A stretch of 64,000 nt of DNA from Notospermus geniculatus (taxonomy: Eukaryota > Nemertea > Pilidiophora > Heteronemertea > Lineidae). Position numbers and translations under genes: made by a program. Numbering within the stretch: position 1 is the stretch's first letter; each line of letters starts with the position of its first letter. This document shows positions 17,571-29,728 of this stretch, one piece after another. The notes under the pieces were generated by a model that ran no database searches, was not told where the DNA came from, and saw only the letters and a program-made list of their open reading frames with translations. The stretch lies in assembly GCA_002633025.1 (NCBI GenBank), contig NMRB01001257.1, positions 124,547 to 188,546 on the forward strand, given 5' to 3'.

Positions 17571-17796
17571 TTAACCCTTTGGGGCCCGGATAAAGTTGAA
17601 AGGTGTACATTTCGTAACATGAATTTCTGATGTCTCTACAAAAATGCGCCTAGCTCCCACAATTTTCAACCAAAACTGGTGACAAGGCACTCATTCTGGA
17701 GGCAACTAAATGGGCCACGTCCTCATGGAGGTCTGCTTGTTCTAAAATGTATGTGAGTGAAACAGGTCAGAGCCGAAGATGCAAGTTGTGAGGAAA

Positions 17797-17918
17797 TAGT
17801 GAGGTTTCGCAAGCGCCCGGTTAGGCCCTACGACGACGTTTATCTATTGTGTGTATATACCCAAACAATAGATAAACGTTGTCGTATGGCCTAACCGGGC
17901 GCTTGCGAAACCTCACTA
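17797..17918. mobile_element. Foldback MITE, TAGTGAGGTTTCGC family (copy nested in TTAA element)
   Basis: Arms of about 55 bp begin TAGTGAGGTTTCGCAAGCGC and end in the complement GCGAAACCTCACTA. The copy at 51464-51586 is closely similar across both arms. Confidence 0.85.
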
Positions 17919-18034
17919 CTGGTCACATTCCGCCTACGTTTTCGTCAGGTTGCCAATCTTTAAACGTCCATATCTCGATAACCTTTGTTCCTACCTTCGG
18001 AAAATTGATCAGATTTTTTCTCTCTGTTCTCAGC

Positions 18035-18549
18035 TAGAACTTTTCTGCCGATCGGGAAAAACATCCTGATCAGGCTGTTCCTCCCAAACAAGTTGTTTTC
18101 ACACCACCTGATTTGGCAGAAACATCCCGATTGGGAGGTGGAGAATATTCTTTTCTATTTGCGCAAAATACTCTGCATTTGCGCATGCTGAGTGCATAGG
18201 CCTACGTCTTGGTGAAGATGGCAGATTATGTATAAAAAATGCTGCTCCAAACAAAATTTTTGTTCTCAAGTTCAGAGTTTAAAATTGACAAAATAAGCAA
18301 GGGATCATGCTAAATTGGATATATATTTCATTGTTAGTCAAATAATAACCAATTCCAGCATTAAAATCATCTGGATGGGATTGGATTATAAAGAAATGGC
18401 CAAATAGGCCTAACTGACTTAGCAGACATGCAACAGGAAGTGACTGTCACTGAGCATGCTCAGTGTACTCCCTGGGCATCAAAACAGCTTGATCAGGCTG
18501 TAACATCCAAAATCGGTTGTTTTTCCCGATCGGCAGAAAAGTCCTAGCT
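18035..18549. mobile_element. Foldback element nested in TTAA element
   Basis: AGAACTTTTCTGCCGATCGG at the left pairs with CCGATCGGCAGAAAAGTCCT at the right, with a further patch GATCAGGCTGT in both arms. The 390-bp interior has no coding signal. Confidence 0.65.
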
Positions 18550-18875
18550 GGTTCTCGTCTTTCTTTTGGCGCTAGTCGCGTCATCGTAGCTGCTTCCGTT
18601 CCGGCGATATGGTCATTTTGTCAGAACGAGTCAGATTTGCACTTTGGACCCTGTCAATCTGGACCCCAAAACAAACGTAAAAACGCAATTTTACCGAGGT
18701 TTCTTCAAACAGAGCAAAATCGCGTATTCAGGGGGGGGGTAGTCTCGCATTAAAAAATAAGCAAAGAACATCAATCGGTCCACTGGTTACGATTCTATGT
18801 CAGTTTGGATTCACAAGGGTGTGTGGAACAGGCCAAAGCCGCATATATGCGTCATCAGTCCCCAAAGGGTTAATA

Positions 18876-19235
18876 TAAGGGAATTAAGTAAGAGATTTCG
18901 TCGGAAAAGGCCACAGCTCTTCAAATCTGGTCGTTGGCATCTGCACCAGGACGACGCTCCAGTCCATACTGCCATCCTGGTAACCAACTACTTGACAGAG
19001 AATGGCACCAAAACTGTTCCCCAGCCTCCATAAAGCCCAGACCTTGCTCCCTGTGACTTTTGGTGTTCCCCAAGCTGAAGGAGAACCTCAGGGGCAGACG
19101 GTTCGAGGATGTTGGAGAGATGAAGGAGGCAGTGACGAGTGCCCTAGACAGCCTGACGTTAGAGGACTTGCAGGGGGCCTTCAGAAAGTGATTGGAGAGG
19201 TTCAACAAGTGCATCCAACCCGGAGGATGTTACTT
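18876..19235 (+). pseudogene. Mariner transposase, 3' part with premature stop
   Basis: After the TTAA site the frame reads LSKRFRRKRPQLFKSGRWHL, HQDDAPVHTAI (second catalytic aspartate) and ends at a stop codon at 19031 where mariners normally have Tyr. Beyond the stop the frame continues SPDLAPCDFW, which holds the third catalytic aspartate. The gene is dead by stop, deletion and insertion. Confidence 0.8.
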
Positions 19236-19321
19236 TCAAGGAGACTAAAGTTTCGAACGTTTTTGAAAAAGACAAACGGGTCTACGAAAAAAGTCCCACA
19301 ACTTCTGGAGTGCACCTCGTA

Positions 19322-20196
19322 TGTCTACCTTGTTCTGACACATCCGTGCACCTTGAAATTGAAGTGCTTCTTTCTTCTCCATACACGTTCCTCTCCTTCT
19401 GCTCATTTGACAAACAGAGTCGAAAACTTTTGGTAGGACAACAAAGGTTGTACATTTCAGCTGACAACAAATTATAGCACAGGTGAGAAATGAGGAAACA
19501 TTCTGCTGTGGTATGTCTGATTTCAAAAGGCTCCAGTGGTTCACTACCGGCTGAAAATACGTGTGAACATGGCTGTTAGTTGCCATCTCAAACTACTCAT
19601 TATGATATCTTTGTTTTTACTCTATTTCTCTTTTGCCCACCATCACCGGCAGGACCATTTGCGGTCGAATATCGATCATTTATTTGATCAGCTGTGTGAT
19701 ATTCTGGCTACCAACGGTGCTGCCATCGACACTTTTACGTCTGACGTGCTATCCCATTAGACTGGTTGCAGTGTGATCGATGTGTTGTACAGAATTTGTA
19801 CCGATGGGTCACATCAGCAGAAACCTAACCCGACTCAGCGCACACCTCTCAACGCAAACGTTTCCACGACGTGCGATGTAACAGCTGCCACGAAATTCCA
19901 GTATGTGACCTGAACAGGGACTTCTAAAATGATATCTCTGCTCCGGCGTCTAGCGATCCTTCGGTTCGGTTCATTCTCCGATCGTTAATTTCATGTAATC
20001 AACGACACAAAATAATCAACGATATAAAATCACAACTGGTAGGCCTATTCAATTGCTAACACTGAACTCATCAATGGACACAATATGAATCGATGCGAGA
20101 TGGTGTTTTTTTAATTAGTCCTTGTTTCTGGTATTGATCGCTATATTCTTACAATGAAATACGTAGATGATGAGCAATCGATAGTTTAACAATCAA
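19322..20196. other. Non-coding host DNA
   Basis: No gene is supported. 19490-19570 resembles part of 11530-11600, so at least this piece is a dispersed repeat. The rest is plain AT-rich sequence. Confidence 0.35.
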
Positions 20197-20591
20197 TAGT
20201 GAGGTTTCGCAAATCTTACGAAACACGAAGTACGAAATACGAAATTGGACTTCATTTCCATGACGTAATGTATTTCAGGAGATGGTTGGCACCGCAAATA
20301 TCGCCTGCTGCAAGAGCGTCTTTTAGCGTATTACGTTAAACCGAAAGAGTTACGGTGTATCTTGAATTCATAAATTTCCACTTCGTATCTACGAAGTGGC
20401 AACGAAAGATAAATTTCAATGTTTCATATACACCGTGACTCTTTCGGTTTATCGTAATACGCTAAAAGACGCTGTTGCAACAGGCAATATTTGTGGTACC
20501 AACCATCTCCTGAAATACATTACGTCATGGAAATGAAGTCCAATTTCGTATTTCGTACTTCGTTTTTCGTCAGATTTGCGAAACCTCCCTA
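20197..20591. mobile_element. Long-arm foldback, TAGTGAGGTTTCGC family
   Basis: Arms of about 170 bp are nearly complementary, for example GACTTCATTTCCATGACGTA and TACGTCATGGAAATGAAGTC. The centre is itself palindromic (CCACTTCGTATC/TACGAAGTGG). The ends are TAGTGAGGTTTCGCAAAT and ATTTGCGAAACCTCCCTA. Confidence 0.85.
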
Positions 20592-21680
20592 ATATGCGCT
20601 ACATGGTTTCTCAATAACTCTTTCGTGGCACAGTGAAGAGAATAGTCCTGTGTCCACCAAGATGCTGGGCCGGGTTCGATTCTCACAGTCGACTCCTTGC
20701 CACTCATTATTATGAAATACGAAGATATGCACTTTACGGTGAAGGAGGAGCTGCTTCTTAGGTTTTCTGGAGCGACTGGGGTAATGATGCGAAGCACTTA
20801 GATCTGTACAGCGTTTTGGAAACACAAAATAAAAAGCAGCACAAAAAACTGATTAAAGAATTACAACTAGTTACTGCCATGGAAGCAGAGAGAATTGGAA
20901 GTCATTTCGGTAAACACCTTGGATAAATTGTCAATACAGAACTTATAACTTTGAATCTTCCATGGATCCGCTTTTTATGGCAATTACTTAGGGCCTAAAT
21001 CCACATTTTAAGAGAAAAATTTCCTTTATCTTGGATCAAACAGTTTTTGACAAAAGTCGTAAATTTCCATAAAAAATCGTGTCGATCGTCATTTTTTAAA
21101 AAATTGGAATATGAAAATCGACGTACGTCATTGAAGCTTGTTTGTTTCCCAGCATGATGGTCTTTTCAAGTTTAAAAAATCACGTGGTGAACAAGAATAT
21201 GGCATCCTGACGATGTCAATGGTATAGACTGTCCTTTTTCCTATTGGAATCTTGTTTGGCCATGTTGTATTGTTTTGTGGTCACATAAGCGTGGCCTTTT
21301 TCAAGATTGACCGTGACTTTGACCTCTGATCATCAAGTAGCATGTTGGGAAAACTTCCCCGAGGAAGTTTCTGGTGCTTTTCTCGCGGAATGTGAGCATG
21401 CCCAGTGAAGGCGAATTTCCGAACAATATTTGCGCTTCGTCGGGCAAAGGTACTACTGTGGCTTTGCAGTCGCGAATAGTCCACGTACAGCCAATCAGCA
21501 TGCCGCCCTGGAAAGAAAACGAAATGCATGCCGGGAGTTTCCCCAAGTGAGCGAGTGCGCGAGTTGCTCACTTCGGCCAGGCTCGAGGAAGCCTTGGCAA
21601 CTTGCCAATACCTTTCCGAACGCTCTCGGGCATCCCCCGAGCTCCCTCGGGGAAGCTTTCCGAACGCGACCATTGTCATT
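20592..21680. other. Non-coding host DNA with a weak inverted pair
   Basis: No gene is supported. Around 21340-21360 and 21640-21660, GGGAAAACTTCCCCGAGG pairs imperfectly with CTCCCTCGGGGAAGCTTTCC, hinting at another decayed foldback. Confidence 0.3.
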
Positions 21681-21682
21681 GC

Positions 21683-21935
21683 ATAATCGAAAAGGGTATC
21701 CTCAATAACCCAAGTATGAGTGATATCATGCCTCTACCTCTACCACAGTTAGAGATATTTCAAATTATCTAGGTTGACCTTGACCTTGACCTCTGATCAT
21801 CAAGGCCGTTGCATAATCAAAATGAGCATCCTCCATAACCTAAGTATGGGTGATATCATGCCTCTACCTCTACCACAGGCAGAGATATTTCAAATTATCA
21901 AGTTTGACCTTGACCTTGCATAATCTAAATCTCAT
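21683..21935. repeat. Two-copy tandem repeat of about 125 bp
   Basis: The block GATATCATGCCTCTACCTCT, followed by ACCACAG and a TTGACCTTGACCTTG tail, occurs at 21683-21807 and again from 21808. Another TTGACCTCTGATCATCAA-type tail lies near 21310. This is typical of dispersed microsatellite-ended repeats. Confidence 0.7.
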
Positions 21936-22244
21936 GATATTTCAATCACCTATACACTTGAGGCTGAGAATTTTAACAGAGTCCAATCCTTGGATAAGCA
22001 GGCATGAACTAAGACTTGTTTCATGTTGCTCAGTAGAGAATATCAATGGCAAGTTATCTCAAAATATCAAATTTGAGATATCGATATCACTATGATCCTT
22101 ACCCCACATATCGGAGATGATAAGCCCAATAAACTAGCAGGGTTGACAAAACTAGGGGTGGGACATGTTTCCTGTGCTCCATGTGGACGCACGCCAAGAC
22201 CAGACACAATACGGTTCCCGGTTTTGCTGAATAACAAATAAATC

Positions 22245-22580
22245 ATACTGTATTCTCGTGCCATTAGCGACCAGTATGCGCCATTTTCTGGTAGTAATAT
22301 ATGCACAGCCGGGTTTGGCGTTTTATGTCAATAGGCCCGCCCAGAGACCAGCCGATGATCGAGTAAGGACTGGTGAATACTTGGTCACCGACCGTCAATG
22401 GCATGAAACTGATCACAGGTTTCCAAAGCGTGAATATGCACACACATGGTTACCTCAAATGACGAGCGTTGGTCGGCTCGTCTCTGGGCGGGCCTATTGA
22501 CAAACCCCAAACCCGGCTGTGCATATATTACTACCAGAAAATGGCGCATACTGGTCGCTAATGGCACGAGAATACAGTAT
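22245..22580. mobile_element. Foldback element with arms of about 130 bp
   Basis: ATACTGTATTCTCGTGCC at the left pairs with GGCACGAGAATACAGTAT at the right; inner patches include CCATTTTCTGGTAGTAATAT and its complement and AATAGGCCCGCCCAGAGACC/GGGCGGGCCTATT. The interior is about 80 bp. Confidence 0.85.
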
Positions 22581-23256
22581 TTTGCCATGTAGGCTAGGCC
22601 TACAGATTGCCATGTAGAGTAGCCTACCGGTGTAACGTTTTTCAGTGTGGCCATTTTTCTGTGTGATTCCCATTGTTCGGAACACACTGGGAAACAGACT
22701 CACTGTTTCTCTGTGTGTCGCTCATTGTCAAGTCGCCGCTTATTCCGTCAATCTATTGTAATGTCACACTGGCACACGGGCCTCACTGAAAATCGTTACA
22801 GGTATGTAGAACATCCTGAACGACGAGGCCTCGTAGGGCCTAGGCCGACGTGGGATTAAATTGACCATAAAGTTCTCTGTCAGTGTAATCGGCTCACGAT
22901 ACCACGATACTACAGCTTGAGTCATCTTGTACGTGCATTATATTTACCGGTACTTCCATAACTTCAGTGCTGCATCCTCTGTTTCCCCTCCTGATCTGAC
23001 AGAAAGTCGAAAGATAAAAATAAGATGGCCGACATCCGCACCTGTGAGGCCTTAGACTACCCCCCCCCCCATGCTGCATGGGGTCTTTTCTGATTCCAGC
23101 ACTCGCTGCATTGCTGTCACACGACTGTTACAACGCAGATTCATATCACCACGTCCTCTATCGGCAGCTTAAAGAAAATAGGGATGCCCGGTGTGAAAGG
23201 AATCCAAGTCCCCCTGGAATCAAAGTCCGGTCTTATTGTTCATCGAGGGATTAGAA
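22581..23256. other. Non-coding host DNA
   Basis: No gene is supported. A C-run and CATGCTGCATG sit near 23063-23085. Nothing else stands out. Confidence 0.3.
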
Positions 23257-25657
23257 TACTGTATCCGATGTGTTTAGTGGCCCCGGCCGGGAAGATCGTC
23301 GTGCCTGGATTTTCTAATTACACACGTTCCCAGCAAGTTATAAAATGCAATCTAACAAAAGGGTCCGTAGTAGTGAATGATACGCAATCCTACAAGGGTC
23401 ATGTTCGACAACTACCTCGGCATGGAGAATTGAAGAGAAAATAACATACCAAGTTCATTGAAACAAGATTTATTGAAACATGACCCTAAAGCATGCGTTA
23501 ACCCATTCATTCCTAATCATCGTTTTCGAATATGACCAACTCGTCCTCATCTAAAATGTCCCCATCATCATCCTCAACTTCCCCGGACTTCGTCTACATC
23601 TTGGGCTTGGGGTTCCTCAGCGGTAAGTCCACTCGTTTGCCAAGCAATGCCACGCATAGCCAATAGACAGATTGCCAAAGTCGGCCATGCTGGACCAAAA
23701 GGCAATAACAAACACTGAATGTACAGCAAATGTACACCATTGATGTACAGCATGTTGTAAAATCTGCAAAAACATAAAAACTTGCCATGGAAATGTGTCA
23801 CATAACATAACCATCAGTAATATAACATTAATATGCACCGAGCCTTGGCTTATTTTTGGTAAAATAGTAATTCAGAAAAGAAAAAAACAGACTTTTGTTG
23901 CTTAACCAACCTTGGGTCCAGGTTTGTGAATCATCATGGTTTCACACTGTGGGATAGGGCTGACATACCTGGAGCCCAGGTTTGGCTTCAAAAGGGCATA
24001 ATAAAAGCCTTTTAAACTTTTTTGTACGAAATATGTGCAAATATTTGGGCCTGGGCGTGGCTCATCACACATGTAGCATTGCTGAGGAGGTGTTCGTTTT
24101 GTAACCTTTCATGAGAGTTTTGTGTTATTGCAGGTTTTAAAATATGCTGTATATCAATGGTGTGCATTCACTGTACATTCAGTGTTTGTAATTGCCTTTT
24201 AGTCCAACATGGCCGACTTTGGCAATCTGTCTATAATCCTTAAACATTCTGGGGGNNNNNNNNNNGATTCTTGGTGAACTATCATCCTCATCATACATGT
24301 AGCTCCGTTAGCAACGGGAGAAGCAAGACAGCTAAGAACATGACATGTACCGCAGGCCTAAAGTGTAGTTTTGGAGAGGGTTAAAATAGCCCATCGGAGG
24401 TTCATCGCGTTTCATTTATGGAAAAAACTGGACATGGGACGTCTGACCAATGTGGTTATGTACAGTCTTGTTAAAAAGTAAAAAGACAGTTAATATCTCA
24501 GCTAATACCGAAGGTTCCAACCTCAACTTGTATTATGTTAAGCCCTATAATGTTGTTAAAAGGATCACATACAAAATTGAGGGTTTGTGACAAAATATCA
24601 CTAAAATATCATGAGAATATCAATATCAAAAAAGCCTCATTTTCAAAAATTCTGAATTTTTAATTTAAAATCAGCGTGATATCATTCACCAGTCAATCCT
24701 ATGAATTTCTGTGAAGAAACTTTTAAAAAATCATTTCTCATTTTCCAGATATATCAGAATATCATCAGTTTTTACGAATTTGATATTTTGCAAAATTCGA
24801 TAGTTCACATATTTTTCCCTCATCAACAGTCACTCATCATGATAACATAATAGTTCATACTGATTATTCCATCATTTTTACTTCAATAGACGGAGAATTT
24901 AACGAAAGTCTTAAAATGCCCCCAAAAATATGGCATGTTTTTCTGATGATATTTTGATATTTCTTGAAAACGACAAGAGATTTTTCGAAACTTTTTTCAC
25001 AGAATTTCTTAGAAATCATCAGGGAATAATATCAAGCTAATTTTGAAATGAAAATTGGGGATTCTAGAAATTGTGTTTTTTCTTGATATTTTGAAATTCT
25101 AATATCTTCATGATATTTGCCACAAATCCTAAATTTGGTATGTCATCATTTAGGCAACATATTTTTGTGTATAAAAATGCCAATCTTGCCCATAAATGAC
25201 CATTGGCATCTCAGCAGAATAGGAAACATCACTGTCTTTTTATTTTTTAACAAGACTGTACATGTAATTGTAAAGTTATGCTTCAACGACATTTGTTACA
25301 CCTATGCGGTCTACTTGGTGGCCGGGAACGTGTATAAAGTGCTTTTCAGAATGTCCAGTCGTTTTTGCACTCATTTTACCTTGCAATAGAACCTAACCAC
25401 AAACCTGGCCAATTACGTATGCATGTCAATTCACGGTTGACCGACTTCTAATAGGACCTTGTTCATGTCTGTACTCTGATTCAAGATAATCATGCAATCA
25501 TGCACACGTAATTGGCCCATTTGTGGTTTGTGGTTAGGTTCCATTGCAAGGTAAAATGAGTGCAAAAATGACTGGACATTCTGAAAATGACTTTAGTTAG
25601 AAAATCTAGGCACGACGATCTTCCCGGCGGCGGCCATTAAACACATCGGATACAGTA
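23257..25657. mobile_element. Compound foldback: outer arms enclosing three inner foldbacks
   Basis: Outer arms 23257-23318 and 25597-25657 are complementary (GGAAGATCGTCGTGCC and GGCACGACGATCTTCC). Inside are inverted pairs 23663-23769/24126-24235, 24458-24490/25230-25263 with further pairing at 24560-24615/25085-25142, and 25342-25425/25508-25590. A 10-N gap lies at 24256-24265. No transposase is visible. Confidence 0.75.
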
Positions 25658-25703
25658 CAATGTATATGGCTAGAGAGACCATGACCATTCGAATACAACC
25701 TTA

Positions 25704-26322
25704 TGCCCGTTGTACACGGTCCAATTTTTTATTACTAACTTTTAGTAATAACTTTTCGTACGATTTTTCTGCTATGGGCTCCGTTGTACACGGTAATAAA
25801 TTTTACTGCCTTTTCGAAAATGCCACCCGTCCAGCCAAGGTTACTGTCCGCAATGGTTGCCTGTGCAGCGGCTAAAACTGTTACCTTAGCAAGCACAACC
25901 TTCCTGAATTTCCACCTGGCCGAACTGTACCTCATGGTACAGGCTACCGGTACAATGATTACTTCATTGCGGTTGCTAATTTAGGCAACAGCTACATAAT
26001 ACAATTCAAAATCAATCTACGACAGGCCTGCATGGATATATTTAACGCTCCTACCCGCAAAATGATGAAAATATACCAATATCCGCGCAGCATGCATATA
26101 AACATTGTTTGACCCATAAGGGGTTAATTGTACTAAAATAATATTACCCCGATGTACACATTCGACAGTCCAAATATTTCATTTAGTACTAAAAAAATTG
26201 GACAGGTCCTATTATGGTAATTTTTTGTAATAGAAAATTTCACCAAATTTCCCGTTGTACACGATCCAATTTTTTATTACAGAAATTTTATTACTAAAAA
26301 ATTGGACCGTATACACCGGGCA
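25704..26322. mobile_element. MITE with TTA target duplication (PIF/Harbinger-like)
   Basis: TTA flanks both ends (25701-25703 and 26323-26325). The ends TGCCCGTTGTACACGGTCCA and its near-complement (TGGACCGTATACACCGGGCA read on plus) are terminal inverted repeats of about 30 bp. Extra internal copies of GTTGTACACG lie near both ends. A 3-bp TWA target is typical of PIF/Harbinger elements. Confidence 0.7.
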
Positions 26323-26325
26323 TTA

Positions 26326-27036
26326 CAATAGCGGGCTATTGTTTGGGGGGGGGGGCCTGCACTCCTAGGACGCTGATTCTTGTCACACATGCACGGTTGT
26401 CATTAGGCCTACGGCCGCAGCTGTTAATCGGCATACGGTCGTGGCGGTAATTATTTTACTAACTTGGCGGTGATTCGTGAAAAAAAACAACTGCTTAATG
26501 CAGAAAAACGGTTGATAGTACTGGACACCGTAATTCTGGTAGATTCCATGAAAATTTCACATTATCACATTATACCTGAACAGAACATGTTTTAATGACC
26601 TGCAGTATATTCTTTTTTATATTCCATTGCCATTGTATGGAATTATGTCGATTGTGTGTCTGATTAAATGGGTCACTCAATATATCGTCTTGCGACGTTG
26701 CCATGCATGCAGTTTATTCTGTGGTGTTCATTCAGGGAGAGTGGACTGTGGTGCACATTAGCTATGCACTGCGGCGACCAATGAAAATCGAGATTACAAA
26801 ACAGCAAAATGGCGGATTTGAATGATCGCCCTTCCACTTCGATCAAATATCGGTGAAAAAAGAGCTGGGGCCTCCGGCTTATGCCAGTTTTTGGCCTAGT
26901 TTTGTTGATTTTAAAAGAAACATGACCATTGGAGTTGTTATTTGACAAGCAAAATGCTTTTCAAACACAGAAATTGGTCTTAGATGGCAAGCACACAATG
27001 AATAGTCATAACCACCGCTCAAGATTGGCCAATGAA
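26326..27036. other. Non-coding host DNA
   Basis: No gene is supported; a G-run occurs at 26345. The remainder is ordinary AT-rich sequence. Confidence 0.3.
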
Positions 27037-27490
27037 ACCCCTTTCGAAAGTCGGCCATTTCGGCGCCGAGGGTCAAAACAAATGGGAAAATGCATTAAGT
27101 TTTGCCAGAAATTGCAGAAGTAACTGTCAGAAACGCTTGAAATTTGGCAGAAATGTGGTGATTGCCACACCATTGAGAACTGTGAGATAAAAATTGGGTG
27201 TCATCGATAAATTTTTCGAGAAATTGGTGATTTTCTACACCTGAACGATAGGTGGATTAACAGACACTTTAAACCGTCTATTGGTGAGTTGAAGAAAAAT
27301 GCAGAAATCATCAAAAATCGATCGATGACACACAATTTTTTCACACATTTCTCAATGAATTGGCCCTCATAACATGTCGGCCAAATTTCAAGCGTTTCGG
27401 ACAGTTATTTCTGCAAATTCTGGCAAAACATAATGCATTTTCCCATTTGTTTTGACCATCGGCGCCGAAATGGCCGATTTTCGAAAGGGG
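27037..27490. mobile_element. Foldback element with arms of about 210 bp
   Basis: CCCCTTTCGAAAGTCGGCCA pairs with TGGCCGATTTTCGAAAGGGG, and patches such as AAACAAATGGGAAAATGCAT and its complement follow throughout both arms. The central loop is short. Confidence 0.85.
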
Positions 27491-27626
27491 CCTATGGGAA
27501 AATGAGTTATAACTAACTGCTGATATAAGCGCCGGTAGCACTGGGACTTCCTGTGTGGTCGGCCTTGAATGTCGCCGATCTTCCCGCCAGACCGCACACT
27601 AGGCGATACCGGTACCGTTTTGGCAT

Positions 27627-28848
27627 TAGAGAGTTTTCGCAATGGTTTATTCCCATATCGCCTTTTCCCATTTCGCCATATTCCCATTTCGCCTTCTTTT
27701 TCCCATTTCGCCTTATTCCCATTTCGCCTTTTCCTGTTTCGCCTTATTCCCATTTCGCCTTTTCCCATATCGCCTAATTCCCATTTCGCCTTTTCCCGTT
27801 CTGCCACTTCCCAATTCGCCTTTTGGTAATTAAGTCTTGCACCCCTATCAAATAGTGGACTAGTCTAGGCGTAAATAAAAAGCATACAGAACCATTTGTA
27901 TTTTATCACCGTTTGTATTTATCACCGTTTGTGATAATTTTCCTAAATTGAACTGAATTCTTGGACAAAGTAATATAAAAAAGTAGGCCTACATTTTAGT
28001 GCTATTTGTGTTGATAATTTCCTAATCAAAATGAATTGAAATGAATTCTGAAATGAATTAAAGACTTAAAAAAAAGATATTTTCTCTCTTCCTTAGGCCA
28101 TATTGAAAATAGTTAAGCATCGGTAACATCATCACACACCTGAAAATTTCTTGCCTCCTCAAACTCAAAACTTACAGTAAAGAATAAAACCCGCCTCCCT
28201 CCTCGATTTTTACAAATTAATGCTACTGCTGCTAAGCGAAAGCTTTTTATGTGGCCACTTCCAAAGAATGGCAATTGAAAAGCATTGAAAAAAAACTGAT
28301 AAAAAGATATCCATTTCAGGCCTTACAGTAGGTCTATAAGAAATTATACCTTGTAAAGAATTAATGGAAAGAAATCCTTAATTTAGAGCTGATTAAATCC
28401 TTAATTAAATCCTTAAGTAGGCCTAATTAAGGCCTACAATGAATTTAACCCCTCAACAAGATTTTTTTTAAATCAACTGAAAAACCCCACAATCAAGGCC
28501 TGAGTAGGCCTGCACGTGGGTTAGTCCATGTTCAAAAAAGGTAAAATCTGGATAATCCCAAATAAGGCGAATTGGGAAATGGCAGAACTGGAAAAGGCGA
28601 TATGGGAAAAGGCGAAATGGGAATAAGGCAAAACGGGAAAAGGCGATATGGGAATAAGGCGAAACAGGAAAATGCGATATGGGAATAAGGCGAAATGGGA
28701 AAAAGAAGGCGAATTGTGAAAAGGCGATACGGGAAGACACCTTCGCAATCGCCCGGATAGACCTACAACTACATTTAGGTAATTTTGTCTGAGTATACCC
28801 GAACAAAAGGTAAACATAGTGCCCTAACCCGGCGGTAGCGAAAACTCG
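27627..28848. mobile_element. FB-like foldback whose arms are tandem CCCATTTCGCC repeats
   Basis: The ends are TAGAGAGTTTTCGC and GCGAAAACTC. From 27649 to 27830 the unit TTCCCATTTCGCCT (14-16 bp, variants CATATCGCC) repeats about a dozen times; 28560-28735 carries the same units in the opposite orientation. The 700-bp interior is AT-rich and non-coding. Long reading frames here (Phe/Pro/Ser/His repeats) are by-products of the repeat. Confidence 0.8.
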
Positions 28849-29728
28849 GACATTGGGCGACGGCAAGAAGATTCCATCGTTGTCCAGCACAAACTTGTGT
28901 CAACCATGTCAACACTCGATTTTGCTCAATGGCGATCAAACAGCTTGTAATATCGCCAGGTATGCTGCCTACGTTCTACGTACGCCACGGATGTAGGCTA
29001 CTGGGAAATCAACAGTCTGCCAGTAAGGCTTGCACAGAAATCAATAACGAGATTGATTTCTGCCTGGCCTACTAGTATCCCGCCTGCCTGCCCACAGCAT
29101 AAAACAGCAGGAAAATACGGCATCATCGGTCAAATTCAAAATCAGGGTTTCTAACGAAGCAAGTCAAGTACTAAAGCTCCCCTCCAAAAAATATGGGGTT
29201 TACTGACAATGCACCATTACTGACAACATACCCCGACATGCCCGAGAAAACGTACANCTTTTGACTTGCTGAACCCTTCTCGTCAGTTCCCTGTGTTAAT
29301 AGTCGGTCCCACTGGCGACTTTTGCCCATGACAAGGGGCGAATCTGACGTCTGCGATATTCCCTCGACAAATGCGATACTTAGCATTCATAGTTTTTCGT
29401 GAGTTGTCAACTAGTGGCTGATTGGTCGAACACTCGCATGCCTAGAGGACGTTAGTCGTGGGTGGTCATAGATACTCGTAGATGCTCGTAGTTTCTTCGC
29501 ACATTACTCGAGTAGCTAGTCAGTCGCAGACTGTCGCAGATAGTCGAGAATTACTCTTCCATAACCAAGACCTACGATCCTGTACGACATGGGTGTGGCT
29601 ATATACGAGATACATGAAACTTCGACTGACTTCGACTAAAATTTTGTCGCCGGAAAATTTGAGCTTTAAAAAAATTACTGCGAGCCAGATAATCATTGCG
29701 AACATAGACGACAGTCTAAGAACTGTTA
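28849..29728. other. Non-coding host DNA
   Basis: No gene is supported. An N lies at 29257. Around 29460-29550 there are repeated CGTAGATGCTCG/TAGTCGCAGA-like motifs, a short low-complexity patch. Confidence 0.3.

Larger units (their letters stand above)
17575..18869. mobile_element. TTAA-flanked non-autonomous (piggyBac-like) element
   Basis: TTAA occurs directly on both sides (17571-17574 and 18870-18873). The ends CCCTTTGGGG are perfect 10-bp inverted repeats, and CCC-type ends with TTAA targets are typical of piggyBac elements. The 1295 bp contain no transposase. The mariner frame resumes directly after it, which confirms the insertion. Two further foldbacks lie inside. Confidence 0.75.
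16866..19319 (+). mobile_element. Dead mariner transposon carrying nested insertions
   Basis: The element is bounded by TA at 16864-16865 and 19320-19321. Its ends are CGAGGTGCACTCCAG, continuing as AGAAGTTGTGGGACTTTTTT, and the complement at 19283-19319. The left terminal repeat is split by two hairpin MITEs (16881-17097), and the transposase frame is split by a 1.3-kb TTAA-flanked element (17575-18869). Without the insertions the body would be under 1 kb, shorter than a full mariner, because part of the transposase is also deleted. Confidence 0.85.

Noticed and set aside
27553-28890. Long Phe/Pro/Ser/His-rich reading frames on both strands
   Set aside because: They are translations of the tandem CCCATTTCGCC repeats in the foldback arms; no other protein feature.
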